From: Pseudomonas putida
GTDB taxonomy: Bacteria; Pseudomonadota; Gammaproteobacteria; Pseudomonadales; Pseudomonadaceae
Assembly (NCBI RefSeq): GCF_001636055.1
Contig: NZ_CP011789.1
Coordinates: 558,001 to 622,000, forward strand
Direction of reading: 5' to 3'
DNA: 64,000 nucleotides
Position numbers and translations under genes: made by a program. Of this stretch, positions 1 to 9,829 are shown in pieces. The stretch's first letter is position 1; every line of letters begins with the position of its first letter. The notes beneath the pieces were generated by a model that was given only the letters and a program-made list of their open reading frames with translations, made no database searches and was not told the DNA's origin.

Positions 1-683
1 GCGTCCGCGTCCTTGTTGTCCTCACGGGTCACCAGGATGTTCACGTACGGCGAGTCGCTGCCTTCGATGGCCAGGGCGTCCTTCTCTGGATTGAGCTTGG
101 CTTCCAGGGCGTAGTTGGTGTTGATCAGCGCTGCATCGACCTGGGTCAGCACGCGCGGGATGGTGGCCGCTTCCAGTTCGCGGAATTTCACACCCTTCGG
201 ATTTTCAGCCACATCCTTCACGGTGGACAGGATGTTGGTGTTGTCCTTGAGCTTGATCACGCCAGCCTTGTCCAGCAGCAGCAGAGCGCGGCCGCCGTTG
301 GTGGCGTCATTGGGGATGACCACGGTGGCGCCCGATGGCAGTTCATCGAGCTTCTTGATCTTGGCCGAGTAGATGCCCAGTGGCTCGATGTGCACGCCGG
401 CAACGCTGACCAGCTTGGTGCCCTTGGCCTTGTTGAATTCATCCAGGTAAGGCTGGTGCTGGAAGAAGTTGGCGTCCAGGCGTTTTTCCGCGACCTGCAC
501 GTTCGGTTGAATGTAGTCGGTGAACTCCTTGACCTTCAGCTCCACGCCTTCCTTCGCCAGCTGTGGTTTGACGAAGTTGAGGATCTCGGCGTGCGGCACC
601 GGGGTGGCGGCGACGGTCAGGGTTTCGGCGGCATTGGCCGAGAAGGCCGCGACGGCGGCGACGACAGCGAACAGCTTTTTCAT
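1..683 (-). CDS. metQ: D-methionine-binding lipoprotein/periplasmic protein MetQ (partial, C-terminus beyond window)
   Basis: Substrate-binding component of the MetNIQ methionine ABC importer, acting in the periplasm and delivering methionine to MetI. The reading frame starts at 683 with MKKLFAVVAAVAAFSANA, a signal peptide, and stays open to the window edge (227 codons). The mature part has the NlpA/MetQ family signatures HAEIL, FFQHQPYLDEF and NGGRALLLL, and a typical VNTNYA-like segment (ALINTNYAL). No lipobox cysteine is visible, so it is probably a soluble periplasmic protein. It is the last gene of the metN-metI-metQ operon, 64 bases after metI. A 6-bp stem with a 3-base loop (700-714) sits in that gap and could adjust mRNA processing or relative expression; that role is inference. 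Confidence 0.95.
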   Translation of the reverse strand, partial: MKKLFAVVAAVAAFSANAAETLTVAATPVPHAEILNFVKPQLAKEGVELKVKEFTDYIQPNVQVAEKRLDANFFQHQPYLDEFNKAKGTKLVSVAGVHIEPLGIYSAKIKKLDELPSGATVVIPNDATNGGRALLLLDKAGVIKLKDNTNILSTVKDVAENPKGVKFRELEAATIPRVLTQVDAALINTNYALEAKLNPEKDALAIEGSDSPYVNILVTREDNKDAD

Positions 684-747
684 CGATCACTCCTTGTGAG
701 GGCCGCGACGGCCCCCGAACGGGACGGCCGGGCCGACCCTGTTAGGC

Positions 748-1419
748 TTACTTACGGGAAAAATGTACGACCAGCTTGTCGCCGACGCTCTGCAGAATCT
801 GCACCAGTACCAACAGCAGTACCACCGTGACGATCATCACGTCGGTCTGGAAACGCTGGTAGCCGAAGCGGATGGCCAGGTCGCCGAGGCCGCCCGCGCC
901 CACCACACCGGCCATCGCGGTGTAGGACACCAGGGTGATGGCGGTGACGGTGATGGCCGCGAAGATGCCCGGACGGGCCTCCGGCAGCAAGGCGTTGGTG
1001 ATGATCTGGCGGGTGGTGGCGCCCATCGACTGGGTGGCTTCGATGATGCCGCGGTCCACCTCGCGCAGTGCGGTCTCGACCAGGCGCGCGAAGAATGGCG
1101 TGGCGCCCACGACCAGTGGCGGAATGGCACCGGCCACGCCCAGCGAGGTACCGGTGATCAGCACGGTGATCGGAATCATCACGATCAACAGGATGATGAA
1201 CGGCAGCGAACGCAGGATGTTGACGATCAGCGACAGCAGCGCGTAGACGCCCTTCTGCTCGAACATCTGCCGGGGCCCGCAGAGGAACAGCAGCACGCCC
1301 AGTGGCAGGCCGAGCAGCACCGTGAACAGCAGCGAGCCGAACAGCATGATCAGGGTGTCGCCGGTGGCGAGGGAAATCTCGGCCCAGTCGACGTTGGCGA
1401 AGAAATTCAGGGCGTCCAT
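748..1419 (-). CDS. metI: Methionine ABC transporter permease MetI
   Basis: Inner-membrane permease of the MetNIQ importer. The 223-residue protein has about five hydrophobic segments and the EAA-type cytoplasmic loop that docks on the ATPase (EATQSMGATTRQII near residues 127-140), followed by LLPEARPG. Length matches the family (about 215-225). The ATG at 1419 touches the metN stop codon, so the two are translationally coupled. MetI handles D- and L-methionine in characterised members; substrate here is inferred from the operon. Confidence 0.96.
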   Translation of the reverse strand: MDALNFFANVDWAEISLATGDTLIMLFGSLLFTVLLGLPLGVLLFLCGPRQMFEQKGVYALLSLIVNILRSLPFIILLIVMIPITVLITGTSLGVAGAIPPLVVGATPFFARLVETALREVDRGIIEATQSMGATTRQIITNALLPEARPGIFAAITVTAITLVSYTAMAGVVGAGGLGDLAIRFGYQRFQTDVMIVTVVLLLVLVQILQSVGDKLVVHFSRK

Positions 1420-2426
1420 CAGCGCAGGACCTCCATGTGTACGTCAGCCGCCTTGAAGCGGTCAAACGCTGCGTCGATGTTGCCGCCGGTGACGGCGAGA
1501 GTCAGTTGGCCGTAGGGGACATCCTTGATGCGGTCGATACGGCCGGCCAGGATGCTGTAGTCCACCCCGGTCTCCCGGGCCACGGTACCCAGCAGCGGCG
1601 CGTAGGTGGCGTCGCCCTGGAACGTCAGGCGCACGATGCGGCCCGGCACGTGGGCGAAGTCGTCGCGCTGCTCGCCCTCGTCGACCTGCTCGTCTTCCTG
1701 GACGAAGCGCTTGGTGGTCGGGTGTTGCGGGTGCAGGAACACGTCCGCCACCGGCCCCTGCTCGACGATCACCCCGGCGTCCATCACCGCCACGCGGTCG
1801 CAGACTCGGCGGATCACATCCATCTCGTGGGTGATCAGCACGATGGTGAGCTTCAGCTCGCGGTTGATCTCGGCCAGCAGTTGCAGCACCGAGGCGGTGG
1901 TCTGCGGGTCGAGGGCGCTGGTGGCCTCGTCACACAGCAGGATCTTCGGGTTGGTCGACAGCGCCCGGGCGATGCCCACGCGTTGTTTCTGGCCGCCCGA
2001 CAGTTGTGCCGGGTATTTTTTCGCGTGGTCCGACAATCCGACGCGGGCCAGCAACTGGCTGACGCGCTTGTCGATCTCTGCGCGCGACAGCTCGCCGGCC
2101 AGCACCAGTGGCAGGGCGACGTTGTCTGCGACGGTTTTCGAGGCGAGCAGGTTGAAGTGCTGGAAGATCATGCCGACCTGCTGGCGGAAGCGGCGCAGCT
2201 GGTTGGCGTCGAAGGCGGTGACGTCTTCGCCATCGACGATGATCTTGCCGCCGGACGGCGCTTCGAGGCGGTTGATCAGGCGCAGCATGGTGCTCTTGCC
2301 AGCGCCGGAGTGGCCGATCAGGCCGAACACCTGGCCATTCTCGATGGTCAGGCTGGTCGGATTCAGGGCGGGGATGTCCCTACCGGCGACGCGGTAGGTC
2401 TTGTGCACACGTTGGAACTCGATCAC
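1419..2426 (-). CDS. metN: Methionine ABC transporter ATP-binding protein MetN
   Basis: Cytoplasmic ATPase that powers methionine import. Walker [10 protein letters not shown] lies near residue 38, the Q-loop at FQHFNLL, the signature LSGGQKQR near residue 143, Walker [13 protein letters not shown] just after it, and the switch histidine in LITHEMD. The C-terminal quarter (from about residue 255) is the NIL regulatory domain, which in E. coli MetN binds methionine and trans-inhibits transport. At 335 residues it is full length. First gene of the operon; the 224-base divergent region to katE (2427-2650) must hold promoters for both, but I could not place convincing hexamers and see no SAM riboswitch. 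Confidence 0.97.
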   Translation of the reverse strand: MIEFQRVHKTYRVAGRDIPALNPTSLTIENGQVFGLIGHSGAGKSTMLRLINRLEAPSGGKIIVDGEDVTAFDANQLRRFRQQVGMIFQHFNLLASKTVADNVALPLVLAGELSRAEIDKRVSQLLARVGLSDHAKKYPAQLSGGQKQRVGIARALSTNPKILLCDEATSALDPQTTASVLQLLAEINRELKLTIVLITHEMDVIRRVCDRVAVMDAGVIVEQGPVADVFLHPQHPTTKRFVQEDEQVDEGEQRDDFAHVPGRIVRLTFQGDATYAPLLGTVARETGVDYSILAGRIDRIKDVPYGQLTLAVTGGNIDAAFDRFKAADVHMEVLR

Positions 2427-2650
2427 GTAGCGAACCTTGTGGGGCGCATGGAAATTGGGGGCAGCGGTGAGCTGCGGTGGCGCATTTTAGCCTTTTCCCA
2501 TAGTTGTTCTTAGCATTTATTTCGTAATCGACCAATCGATCCGGCATAACGCGACAACCGGTAATCCCGATGGAACGCTTGGCGAAACGGTCCAGTCATT
2601 ACTTGAACAAGCCCGAACGGGCAGCCTGAAGACTGATGAGGAGAGCCAAG

Positions 2651-4795
2651 ATGTCGAGCAACAGGACGGATGCGCCCAAGCAGAGCGAACTGGCCGGTAC
2701 CCAGACGCCTGACCGCGCCAACACCAATGCCAAGCTGCAAAGCCTCGAACAGGACCGTAACGACGCTACCGGCCAGGCGCTGCGTACCAACCAGGGCGTA
2801 CGTATCGCCGACAATCAGAACACCCTCAAGGCGGGCGCGCGCGGGCCTTCGCTGCTCGAAGACTTCATCATGCGCGAGAAGATCACCCACTTCGACCACG
2901 AGCGCATCCCGGAGCGCATCGTGCACGCCCGAGGTACCGGTGCCCATGGTTATTTCCAGAGTTATGGCGATCACAGCGCCCTGACCAAAGCCGGCTTCCT
3001 GCAGGATGCCGAGAAGATCACCCCGGTGTTCGTGCGTTTCTCCACGGTGCAGGGGCCGCGTGGCTCAGGTGATACAGTGCGTGATGTCCGTGGATTTGCC
3101 GTCAAGTTCTATACCGATGAAGGCAACTTTGACCTGGTTGGCAACAACATGCCGGTGTTTTTCATCCAGGATGCGATCAAGTTTCCCGACTTCGTCCACG
3201 CGGTGAAGCCTGAGCCGCACAACGAAATACCAACCGGTGGCTCGGCCCACGATACGTTCTGGGACTTCGTTTCGCTGGTGCCCGAGTCGGCGCACATGGT
3301 GATGTGGGCCATGTCCGACCGCGCCATCCCGCGTAGCCTGCGGATGATGGAAGGCTTCGGTGTGCATACCTTCCGGCTGATCAACGCCGAGGGCGTAGCC
3401 AATTTCGTCAAGTTCCACTGGAAGCCGCGTCAGGGCGTGCATTCGGTATTGTGGGACGAGGCGCAGAAGCTGGCGGGCAAGGACACCGACTACCATCGCC
3501 GCGATCTGTGGGAGGCCATCGAGACCGGTGACTATCCCGAGTGGGAGCTGGGCGTGCAGATCGTGCCGGAGGAAGACGAGCACAAGTTCGACTTCGACCT
3601 GCTCGACCCGACCAAGATAATTCCCGAAGAACTGGTGCCGGTGACGCCGCTGGGCAAGATGGTGCTCAACCGCAATCCGGACAACTTCTTCGCCGAAATC
3701 GAACAGATCGCCTTTTGCCCGGGGCATATCGTGCCGGGCATCGACTTCACCAATGACCCGCTGCTGCAAGGCCGGCTGTTCTCTTACACCGACACTCAGA
3801 TCAGCCGCCTGGGTGGGCCGAACTTCCACGAGATCCCGATCAACCGGCCGGTGGCGCGCAATGACAACAATCAGCGCGATGCCATGCACCGTCACACCAT
3901 TCACAAGGGCCGCGCCGCCTACGAGCCCAACTCGATCGATGCTGGCTGGCCGAAAGAAACCCCAGCAGCGCCGCAGGACGGTGGCTTCGAGAGCTACCAG
4001 GAGCGCGTCGACGCGCACAAGATCCGCCAGCGCAGCGAGTCGTTCGGCGATCACTTCTCGCAAGCCCGGCTGTTCTTCCACAGCATGAGCGACACCGAAC
4101 AACAGCACATCATCAAGGCCTACAGCTTCGAACTGGGCAAGGTCGAGCGCGAGCATATTCGTGCGCGAGAGGTTAATGAGATTCTGGCTAATATCGACCT
4201 GAAGCTTGCGGCGGCGGTCGCGCAGAATCTTGGTTTGCCGGCGCCCAAGAGCGGGACGGTCAAGGCTAAGGAGTCGAAACTCAAGGCGTCGCCGGCCCTG
4301 AGCCAGATGAATCATCCGGGCGATGTGGGCATCAAGGGGCGCAAGATCGCGTTGCTGGTGGCCAATGGCGTGGATGACGAAAGCGTCGACAGGCTGGTCA
4401 AGGCGCTGGAGGCCCACAGCGCACGTCCCATGCTGCTGGGGCCGACCTCGGCGCCGGTGAAGACCTCTGGCGGCAAGGCGCTGGCGGTGGATGCGTCGAT
4501 GGAAGGCATGCCTTCGGTCATGTTCGACGGGATCCTGGTGCCCGCTGGCAAGGCCTCGCTGGATGCGCTGGCGGGCAGCGGTGTGGCCAAGCACTTCCTG
4601 CTCGAGGGCTACAAGCACCTCAAGGCGATCGCTCTGGCCAATGATGGCAAGGCGCTCCTGGGGGCGCTGGGGCTCAAGGAGGACAAGGGGTTGCTGCTTG
4701 GGGATGACCAGAAGACCGTGGAAGCCTTCGTAAAGGCGGTCGAAGGGCACCGGGTGTGGGAACGGGAGGCGGCTGCAGAAGCGATTCCGGCTTGA
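2651..4795 (+). CDS. katE: Large-subunit monofunctional catalase HPII (KatE)
   Basis: Haem catalase that converts hydrogen peroxide to water and oxygen in the cytoplasm. I chose the ATG at 2651 ([13 protein letters not shown]) over the in-frame ATG at 2636 because a GAGGAGAG Shine-Dalgarno sequence lies 5-10 bases before 2651 and overlaps 2636. Catalytic residues are visible: the active-site His in [10 protein letters not shown], the Asn in [11 protein letters not shown] and the haem-ligand Tyr in RLFSYTDTQ. About 714 residues is the large-subunit size; the last ~150 residues (from about [13 protein letters not shown]) form the DJ-1/PfpI-like domain typical of HPII enzymes. Single-gene unit ending before a REP doublet. 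Family members are usually RpoS-controlled in stationary phase; I see no clear promoter to prove that here. Confidence 0.96.
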   Translation: MSSNRTDAPKQSELAGTQTPDRANTNAKLQSLEQDRNDATGQALRTNQGVRIADNQNTLKAGARGPSLLEDFIMREKITHFDHERIPERIVHARGTGAHGYFQSYGDHSALTKAGFLQDAEKITPVFVRFSTVQGPRGSGDTVRDVRGFAVKFYTDEGNFDLVGNNMPVFFIQDAIKFPDFVHAVKPEPHNEIPTGGSAHDTFWDFVSLVPESAHMVMWAMSDRAIPRSLRMMEGFGVHTFRLINAEGVANFVKFHWKPRQGVHSVLWDEAQKLAGKDTDYHRRDLWEAIETGDYPEWELGVQIVPEEDEHKFDFDLLDPTKIIPEELVPVTPLGKMVLNRNPDNFFAEIEQIAFCPGHIVPGIDFTNDPLLQGRLFSYTDTQISRLGGPNFHEIPINRPVARNDNNQRDAMHRHTIHKGRAAYEPNSIDAGWPKETPAAPQDGGFESYQERVDAHKIRQRSESFGDHFSQARLFFHSMSDTEQQHIIKAYSFELGKVEREHIRAREVNEILANIDLKLAAAVAQNLGLPAPKSGTVKAKESKLKASPALSQMNHPGDVGIKGRKIALLVANGVDDESVDRLVKALEAHSARPMLLGPTSAPVKTSGGKALAVDASMEGMPSVMFDGILVPAGKASLDALAGSGVAKHFLLEGYKHLKAIALANDGKALLGALGLKEDKGLLLGDDQKTVEAFVKAVEGHRVWEREAAAEAIPA

Positions 4796-4809
4796 TGCCG
4801 TAGCATCTG

Positions 4810-4872
4810 TTCGCGGGTAAACCCGCTCCCACAGGTTATGTACGCATCTGTGGGGGCGGGTTTACCCGCGAA
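4810..4872. repeat. REP doublet (REPIN-like), family A
   Basis: Two inverted copies of the P. putida-type REP consensus, TTCGCGGGTAAACCCGCTCC at the left and its complement ending GGGTTTACCCGCGAA at the right, separated by about 12 bases. It lies between the 3' ends of katE and the convergent lipoprotein gene, the usual place for such elements, and can fold into one long hairpin. Confidence 0.85.
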
Positions 4873-4887
4873 GATGTCGACGCTGTC

Positions 4888-5595
4888 TCAGCGCTGATGC
4901 GGCACCAGCACCACTTGTGCTGGCAATGCCCGCTGGATCTCGTGCTTCTGCTTCAGCACAAAGTCTGCATCGATCCGCTTCACCCGCTTCTGCAGCAGCG
5001 TCTTGAGCCACGGTGCATCCTGTGTACGTGGCACCTGGAACACCACTTCGCACTGGTAACTCACCACATCGGCGGCGATGTTATCCAGTTGCTTGCGCAT
5101 GGCTGCAATGTCCGTAGTTTTCAGTGCAATCACCGTGCTCGGTGCCGCCGGGTCGATGACCCGTGCCTGTGGCTTGGATTCTGCAGCCTTCAGCGCGGCT
5201 TCAGCCTTGTCCAGCTCGGCCTGGCGAGCATGGGCGACGGCATCACCGCCGGTCAGCGCGGGTGCCTGGGGCATCAGTGCACGGGCGCGGGCCAGCGCAG
5301 TGGCGGCCGCATTGACGTCGCCTTTCTGCAGGACGATCTGGCTGCGTTGCAGGTAGGCTTCGGCGATCTGGCGCTGGTATTGCTCGATACGCGCATCGTT
5401 CGGCGACTGTGCCTGCAGGCTGGCGAGCTGGTCTTCGGCAGTGGCCAGCTCGTTGCTGGCGATGTTCTGTTGCAACTGCTGCCAGGCGTCTGGCTGCGCA
5501 GGCGCGACCGGCTGCTCGACCGGGGCACTGGAACAGGCGGCCAGTAACAGGGAAAACGCGGCAACAAGCAGATAACGGGAGGCGAACGGCTTCAT
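4888..5595 (-). CDS. Uncharacterised lipoprotein with helical repeats
   Basis: A 235-residue predicted lipoprotein: the N-terminus MKPFASRYLLVAAFSLLLAACSS has a signal peptide and lipobox LLAAC, so the mature protein starts at Cys20. The middle is rich in Ala, Gln and Leu and looks helical, with TPR-like spacing (DQLASLQAQSPNDARIEQY, then ARARALMPQAP). The last third has the segment VSYQCEVVFQVPRTQDAPWL. It is conserved beside the zinc operon in pseudomonads (PA5502-like, from memory), but I know no function. Convergent with katE and in the same direction as znuB, 128 bases downstream of nothing it obviously depends on. Confidence 0.8.
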   Translation of the reverse strand: MKPFASRYLLVAAFSLLLAACSSAPVEQPVAPAQPDAWQQLQQNIASNELATAEDQLASLQAQSPNDARIEQYQRQIAEAYLQRSQIVLQKGDVNAAATALARARALMPQAPALTGGDAVAHARQAELDKAEAALKAAESKPQARVIDPAAPSTVIALKTTDIAAMRKQLDNIAADVVSYQCEVVFQVPRTQDAPWLKTLLQKRVKRIDADFVLKQKHEIQRALPAQVVLVPHQR

Positions 5596-5723
5596 TCCTG
5601 CGACTCTCTATTTGCGCAAAAAGCGAGCAAGTCTACACCCAGGTGCGCACGCTCGAAAACAAGTCTTACAGACCCTTTACGGGCGCAAAGGTTGCAGGGT
5701 GCGTCAATGCGCACCCTGAAATT

Positions 5724-6506
5724 TCAGCGCTTGGGCAATGCCAGGCTCAGCAAGAATAGCACTGCGGCACAGACCACGATCGATGGACCAGCAGGCGTAT
5801 CCTTGAACCAGGACATCGCCAGCCCCCCGCAAACCGCTGCCACGCCCAGCAAACTGGCGCCCAGGGCCATCTGCTCTGGCGAGCGCGCGTGACGCTGTGC
5901 CGCAGCGGCCGGGATGATCAGCAGCGAGGTGATCAGCAGCACGCCGACGATCTTCATCGCCACTGCGATCACCACCGCGATCAGCAGCATCAGCGCCATA
6001 CGCAGGGCCGCCACTGGCAGGCCCTCGACCATCGCCAGCTCCTCGTGCACGGTGATTGCCAGCAGCGGGCGCCAGAGCACCGCAAGCAAGCCCAGCACCA
6101 ACACGCTGCCGCCGAGAATCCATGAAAGGTCGGTGGTACTGATCGCCAGCAGATCACCGAACAGGTAGGCCATCAGGTCGATGCGCACATCGTGCATGAA
6201 GCTCAGCACCACCAGTCCAAGCGACAGGGTGCTGGGTGCGAGGATGCCGAGCAGGGTGTCGGAGGCCAGCGGCTGGCGCTGTTGCAGGGTCACCAGCAGG
6301 ATCGCCAGCAGCAGGCAGCCGACCGTTACCGCGAGCGTGGGGCTGACGTCCAGCACGAAGCCCAGGGCCACGCCCAGCAGCGCGGCATGGGACAAGGTGT
6401 CGCCGAAATAGGCCATGCGCCGCCAGACCACGAAGGAGCCCAGTGGGCCGGCCACCAGCGCCAGGGAAAGACCGGCAAGCAAGGCGTACAGAAGAAAATC
6501 AGCCAT
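5724..6506 (-). CDS. znuB: Zinc ABC transporter permease ZnuB
   Basis: Inner-membrane channel of the high-affinity zinc importer ZnuABC. I start it at 6506 ([21 protein letters not shown]) rather than the upstream ATG at 6530, because 6506 overlaps the end of znuC by 8 bases as is usual here. The 260-residue protein is almost entirely hydrophobic with the ABC-3 family features [18 protein letters not shown] and a MKIVGVLLI segment. Last gene of the zur-znuC-znuB transcript. Confidence 0.95.
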   Translation of the reverse strand: MADFLLYALLAGLSLALVAGPLGSFVVWRRMAYFGDTLSHAALLGVALGFVLDVSPTLAVTVGCLLLAILLVTLQQRQPLASDTLLGILAPSTLSLGLVVLSFMHDVRIDLMAYLFGDLLAISTTDLSWILGGSVLVLGLLAVLWRPLLAITVHEELAMVEGLPVAALRMALMLLIAVVIAVAMKIVGVLLITSLLIIPAAAAQRHARSPEQMALGASLLGVAAVCGGLAMSWFKDTPAGPSIVVCAAVLFLLSLALPKR

Positions 6507-7272
6507 GCTTGCAGTGCTCTCCGTGAACATGGGCGCCAGGGGCGATCACCGCGCCGTGCAGATCGTGGCTGTGATCATGATGGTGATGGTAGACCGCAAG
6601 GCTGGGAGCGTTCTGGCCGAACAGCTCGACGAAGGCCGGGTCGTTGCTGACCTGCTCCGGGTGCCCGGAGCAGCACACGTGGCGGTTCAGACAGACCACC
6701 TGGTCGGTGGCGCTCATCACCAGGTGCAGGTCGTGGGAGACCATCAGCACACCGCAGCCATGGCGGTCGCGCAGGCGGGTGATGAGGTTGTACAGCTCGG
6801 TCTGGCCAACCACGTCGACGCCCTGTACCGGTTCGTCGAGCACCAGCAGTTCAGGCTCGCGCAGCAGCGCCCGCGCCAGCAATACCCGTTGCATCTCGCC
6901 CCCGGAGACCGTCTGGATCGGGCTGTCGATGACGTGTTCGGCGCCCACCTCCTGCAATGCCGACAACGCCGCGGCGCGATCCACGCCCGGCACCAGGCGC
7001 AGGAAACGCAGTACCGAAAGCGGCAGGGTGGCGTCTACCTGTATCTTCTGCGGCATGTAGCCGATGCGCAGGCGCGGCTTGCGCCAGACCTTGCCACTGT
7101 TCGGCTTGAGCAGACCGAGCACGGCGCGCACCAGTGTGGTCTTGCCAGCACCGTTGGGGCCGATCAGGGTGACGATCTGGCGTGGTGCTACCGACAGGTC
7201 GATGCTGTCGAGCACCGCTTCGCCGCCAAAGGTGACGCCGACCTGCTCCAGGCGGATCAGCGCGTCGCTCAT
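6499..7272 (-). CDS. znuC: Zinc ABC transporter ATP-binding protein ZnuC
   Basis: ATPase of the zinc importer. Walker [10 protein letters not shown] (about residue 38), signature VSGGEMQR, Walker [13 protein letters not shown] and switch SHDLH are intact. The C-terminus carries a His-rich tail ([10 protein letters not shown] and [10 protein letters not shown]) absent from the core fold; it may bind zinc and sense or buffer it, which is inference. The start codon overlaps the zur stop by 4 bases (ATGA type), so the gene is coupled to its own regulator. Confidence 0.96.
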   Translation of the reverse strand: MSDALIRLEQVGVTFGGEAVLDSIDLSVAPRQIVTLIGPNGAGKTTLVRAVLGLLKPNSGKVWRKPRLRIGYMPQKIQVDATLPLSVLRFLRLVPGVDRAAALSALQEVGAEHVIDSPIQTVSGGEMQRVLLARALLREPELLVLDEPVQGVDVVGQTELYNLITRLRDRHGCGVLMVSHDLHLVMSATDQVVCLNRHVCCSGHPEQVSNDPAFVELFGQNAPSLAVYHHHHDHSHDLHGAVIAPGAHVHGEHCKHG

Positions 7273-7754
7273 GCGGCGCCCCGGCAGTTACTGCAAAGGC
7301 CGACCACTTCGACGGTCTGGGTGTCGACGGCAAAGCCCACGGCCTTGGCACTGGCGACGATGGCGCCGCTGATGCTCTCCTGCTCCAGTTCGATGGCCAC
7401 GTGGCATTCGCGGCAGATCAGGAACTGGCCTTGGTGCTTGTGTTCAGGGTGGCTGCAGCCGATGAAGGCGTTGAGCGAGGCGATGCGGTGCACCAGGCCG
7501 TTCTCGAGCAGGAAGTCCAGGGCGCGGTACACGGTCGGTGGTGCGGCGCGGCGGCCGTCCTGTTCGCTGAGCACGGCGAGGATGTCGTAGGCGCCCAGCG
7601 GTTTGTGGCTTTGCCACACCAGCTCCAGCACACGGCGGCGCAGCGCGGTCAGGCGCAGACCCTGGCGGACGCACAGGGCGTCGGCTTCGGCCAAGGCGCT
7701 GTGGACGCAATGGGAATGATCGTGGGGACGGTGAGCCAGCGGCGTGATTGACAT
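7269..7754 (-). CDS. zur: Zinc uptake regulator Zur (Fur family)
   Basis: Zinc-responsive repressor of zinc uptake genes. The 161-residue protein has a Fur-type winged helix in the first half ([27 protein letters not shown]) and the dimer domain with the structural zinc cysteines: CREC near residue 120 and CSNC near the end. A short His-containing N-terminal extension ([12 protein letters not shown]) precedes it. It is first in the zur-znuC-znuB operon and divergent from znuA across 66 bases, so it probably represses both units. Confidence 0.95.
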   Translation of the reverse strand: MSITPLAHRPHDHSHCVHSALAEADALCVRQGLRLTALRRRVLELVWQSHKPLGAYDILAVLSEQDGRRAAPPTVYRALDFLLENGLVHRIASLNAFIGCSHPEHKHQGQFLICRECHVAIELEQESISGAIVASAKAVGFAVDTQTVEVVGLCSNCRGAA

Positions 7755-7775
7755 GGGCGGCGACGGTTATCGATG

Positions 7776-7800
7776 GAGACGTTATTATGTTACCTGTTTC
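7776..7800. promoter_or_regulatory. Candidate Zur operator between zur and znuA
   Basis: The sequence GAGAC-GTTAT-TAT-GTTAC resembles the left half and part of the right half of the Zur/Fur-type palindrome GTTATA-N-TATAAC. It lies in the short divergent region, where an operator for both transcripts would be expected. The right half is poor, so this is tentative. Confidence 0.35.
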
Positions 7801-7820
7801 TGACGAGCCGAGTATCCACT

Positions 7821-8726
7821 GTGTCCCGATTCCTTGCTCTCTTTGTCGCTTTCATCACCTTCTCGGCCCAGGCCGACGTGCGTGTGCTGACCAGCATCAA
7901 GCCCCTGCAGCAGATCGCTGCCGCGGTTCAGGACGGTGTCGGCAGCCCCGAAGTGCTGCTGCCGCCCGGCGCCTCGCCGCACAACTACGCCTTGCGCCCG
8001 TCCGACGTACGGAAGGTGGGCGATGCCGACCTGCTGTACTGGATCGGACCGGACATGGAGAGCTTCCTGCCGCGCGTGCTGAAAAACCGCAGCAAGCCGA
8101 CCATCGCCGTGCAGACGTTGGCGGACATGAAGCTGCGTCGTTTTGGCGAGGACAGCCACTCGCATGAAGAAGACCACGACGATCACGACCATGACCACCA
8201 GCCGGGGTCGCTCGATGCGCACCTGTGGCTGTCATCGGTCAATGCCCGGGTGATTTCGGCGAAAATGGCCAGCGACCTGGCGGCGGCGGATCCGGCCAAT
8301 GCGGCGCGCTATCAGGCCAACCAGAAGGCCTTCGTCGAGCGTCTGGACGCGCTCGACCAGCGGATCAAGGCCCGTGTGGCAGGCATTGCCGGCAAGCCTT
8401 ACTTCGTGTTCCACGAAGCGTTCGATTATTTCGAAGCCGAGTACGGGCTGCGTCATACCGGCGTGTTCAGCGTCGCCGCCGAAGTGCAGCCGGGTGCCCA
8501 GCATGTCGCGGCCATGCGCAAGCGTCTGCAGGAAGTTGGCCCGACCTGCGTGTTCAGCGAGCCGCCGATCCGCCCGCGCCTGGCCGAAACACTGGTGGCC
8601 GGGCTGCCGGTGACCTTGGCGGAGCTGGATGCACTGGGTGGGAACGATCCGGTGGATGGCAAGGGCTACGAGCGTTTGCTGGAGAAGCTGGGCAACGACC
8701 TGGTGGGTTGCCTGGAGCATCTCTAG
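7821..8726 (+). CDS. znuA: Zinc-binding periplasmic protein ZnuA
   Basis: Periplasmic zinc receptor of ZnuABC. The frame is open from 7773, but the residues before the GTG at 7821 do not fit; starting at 7821 gives a clean signal peptide, MSRFLALFVAFITFSAQA. Zinc ligands of the cluster A-I family are visible: His in GASPHNYALRP, His in DAHLWLSS, His in FVFHEAFDYF and a C-terminal ELDALGG region. The acidic His-rich loop SHSHEEDHDDHDHDHQ (about residues 112-128) is typical of ZnuA and probably collects zinc. Divergent from zur. Confidence 0.94.
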   Translation: MSRFLALFVAFITFSAQADVRVLTSIKPLQQIAAAVQDGVGSPEVLLPPGASPHNYALRPSDVRKVGDADLLYWIGPDMESFLPRVLKNRSKPTIAVQTLADMKLRRFGEDSHSHEEDHDDHDHDHQPGSLDAHLWLSSVNARVISAKMASDLAAADPANAARYQANQKAFVERLDALDQRIKARVAGIAGKPYFVFHEAFDYFEAEYGLRHTGVFSVAAEVQPGAQHVAAMRKRLQEVGPTCVFSEPPIRPRLAETLVAGLPVTLAELDALGGNDPVDGKGYERLLEKLGNDLVGCLEHL

Positions 8727-8736
8727 CGGCTGACCC

Positions 8737-8799
8737 GGCCCTATCGCGGGGCAAGTCGCAGCGGCGAACCGCCGCTGCGACTTGCCCCGCGATAGGGCC
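8737..8799. repeat. Perfect 30-bp palindrome (REP-like family B), probable bidirectional terminator
   Basis: Two perfectly complementary 30-base arms (8737-8766 and 8770-8799) with a 3-base loop AAC. The arms contain the recurring core GGGGCAAGTCGCAGCGGCG, found again at 33.8, 34.9 and 49.8 kb. It sits between the convergent ends of znuA and thrB. No U-tract follows, so termination would be by the hairpin alone or with Rho. Confidence 0.85.
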
Positions 8800-8806
8800 G
8801 CCGCGC

Positions 8807-9757
8807 TTACAGCGCAAACGGCAACTTCAAAGCCACCTGCTGACGCTGCACCAAACGCACCTCGAACTCGCTCGGATCATGGATCGTCACGTCCATGCCG
8901 GCGAAGTCCCGCGCCGCGATCAGGCGCGACAGCCAGAAGCGTACGCAACCCACGCGCAGCATCACCTGCCACAGCTCTGCCTCGGCCGCAGTGAACGGCC
9001 GCAGCGCCGCGTACGCCCCCAGCAGCGCCTGGGCGCGCGGCAGATCGATGCCGCCGTCGGCGTCCAGGCACCAGTCGTTGATGGTGATGGCGATGTCATA
9101 CAGCATCGGCCCGGAGCAGGCGTTGTAGAAATCGATCAGCCCGGTCAGGTGGGTGCCTTCGAACATCACGTTGTCGCGGAACAGGTCGGCGTGCAGGTTG
9201 GCCCTGGGCAGTGCCAGGATCTGCGCCTTGTGCGCGGCGATTTCGTCCAGCGCCGGTTGCAGCAGCTGCGCCTGTTCGGTGCTCAGGCCCGGCAGCAGGT
9301 CGGCGCCTGAGGCCAGCATCCAGTCCAGGCCCCGATCGGTGCGGCGCTCGATGATGCGCTCGCGGGTCGCCAGGTGGATATGCGCCAACAGCTCGCCAAC
9401 CTGGGCGCAGTGCTGGTTGTTCGGCGCCTTGACGTGCTTGCCCGAAAGCCGTGGCTGCAGCAGTGCCGGCTTGCCGCACAGTTCGCGCAGGCCCTTGCCG
9501 TCGCGATCGCGCACAGCGTAGGGAACGGGCATGTCGGCGTCATGCAGGACGTCGAGCAGTTCGATGAAGAACGGCATGTCTTCGGCCGGCCCCCGCTCGA
9601 TCAGCGTCAGGACGAATTCCCCTTTTTCCAGGCTTACGAAGAAATTGCTGTTTTCGGTTCCGGCGGCAATGCCCTGGAAGTCGAGCAGACGGCCCAGCTC
9701 GTACGGCGCCAGAAAGGTTTCCAGCTCAGGCCGGGACACAGGGGTGAAGACTGACAT
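8807..9757 (-). CDS. thrB: Homoserine kinase ThrB, APH-fold type
   Basis: Phosphorylates homoserine in threonine synthesis. This 316-residue enzyme belongs to the aminoglycoside-phosphotransferase-like family found in pseudomonads, not to the GHMP kinases of enterics. Catalytic loop LHADLFRDN (about residues 191-199) and the metal-binding Asp of LIDFYNA follow the expected order. N-terminal ATP-site region ENSNFFVSL precedes. Single gene, convergent with znuA and upstream of the DUF2782 gene. Confidence 0.93.
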   Translation of the reverse strand: MSVFTPVSRPELETFLAPYELGRLLDFQGIAAGTENSNFFVSLEKGEFVLTLIERGPAEDMPFFIELLDVLHDADMPVPYAVRDRDGKGLRELCGKPALLQPRLSGKHVKAPNNQHCAQVGELLAHIHLATRERIIERRTDRGLDWMLASGADLLPGLSTEQAQLLQPALDEIAAHKAQILALPRANLHADLFRDNVMFEGTHLTGLIDFYNACSGPMLYDIAITINDWCLDADGGIDLPRAQALLGAYAALRPFTAAEAELWQVMLRVGCVRFWLSRLIAARDFAGMDVTIHDPSEFEVRLVQRQQVALKLPFAL

Positions 9758-9829
9758 GTTGAAAAGTTGCCCATACGGGCACCTCCTTGAGGAGGTGCCT
9801 GGTTGATAAGAACGATACGCGTTACTAGC

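Noticed and set aside
2427..2650. Possible SAM riboswitch or S-box before metN
   Set aside because: The region is too short and lacks the conserved stems; the divergent katE promoter also has to fit there.
3065..4750. 561-codon open frame on the minus strand inside katE
   Set aside because: It is the antisense shadow of the catalase gene, created by high-GC codon use; it lacks a ribosome site and any recognisable domain.
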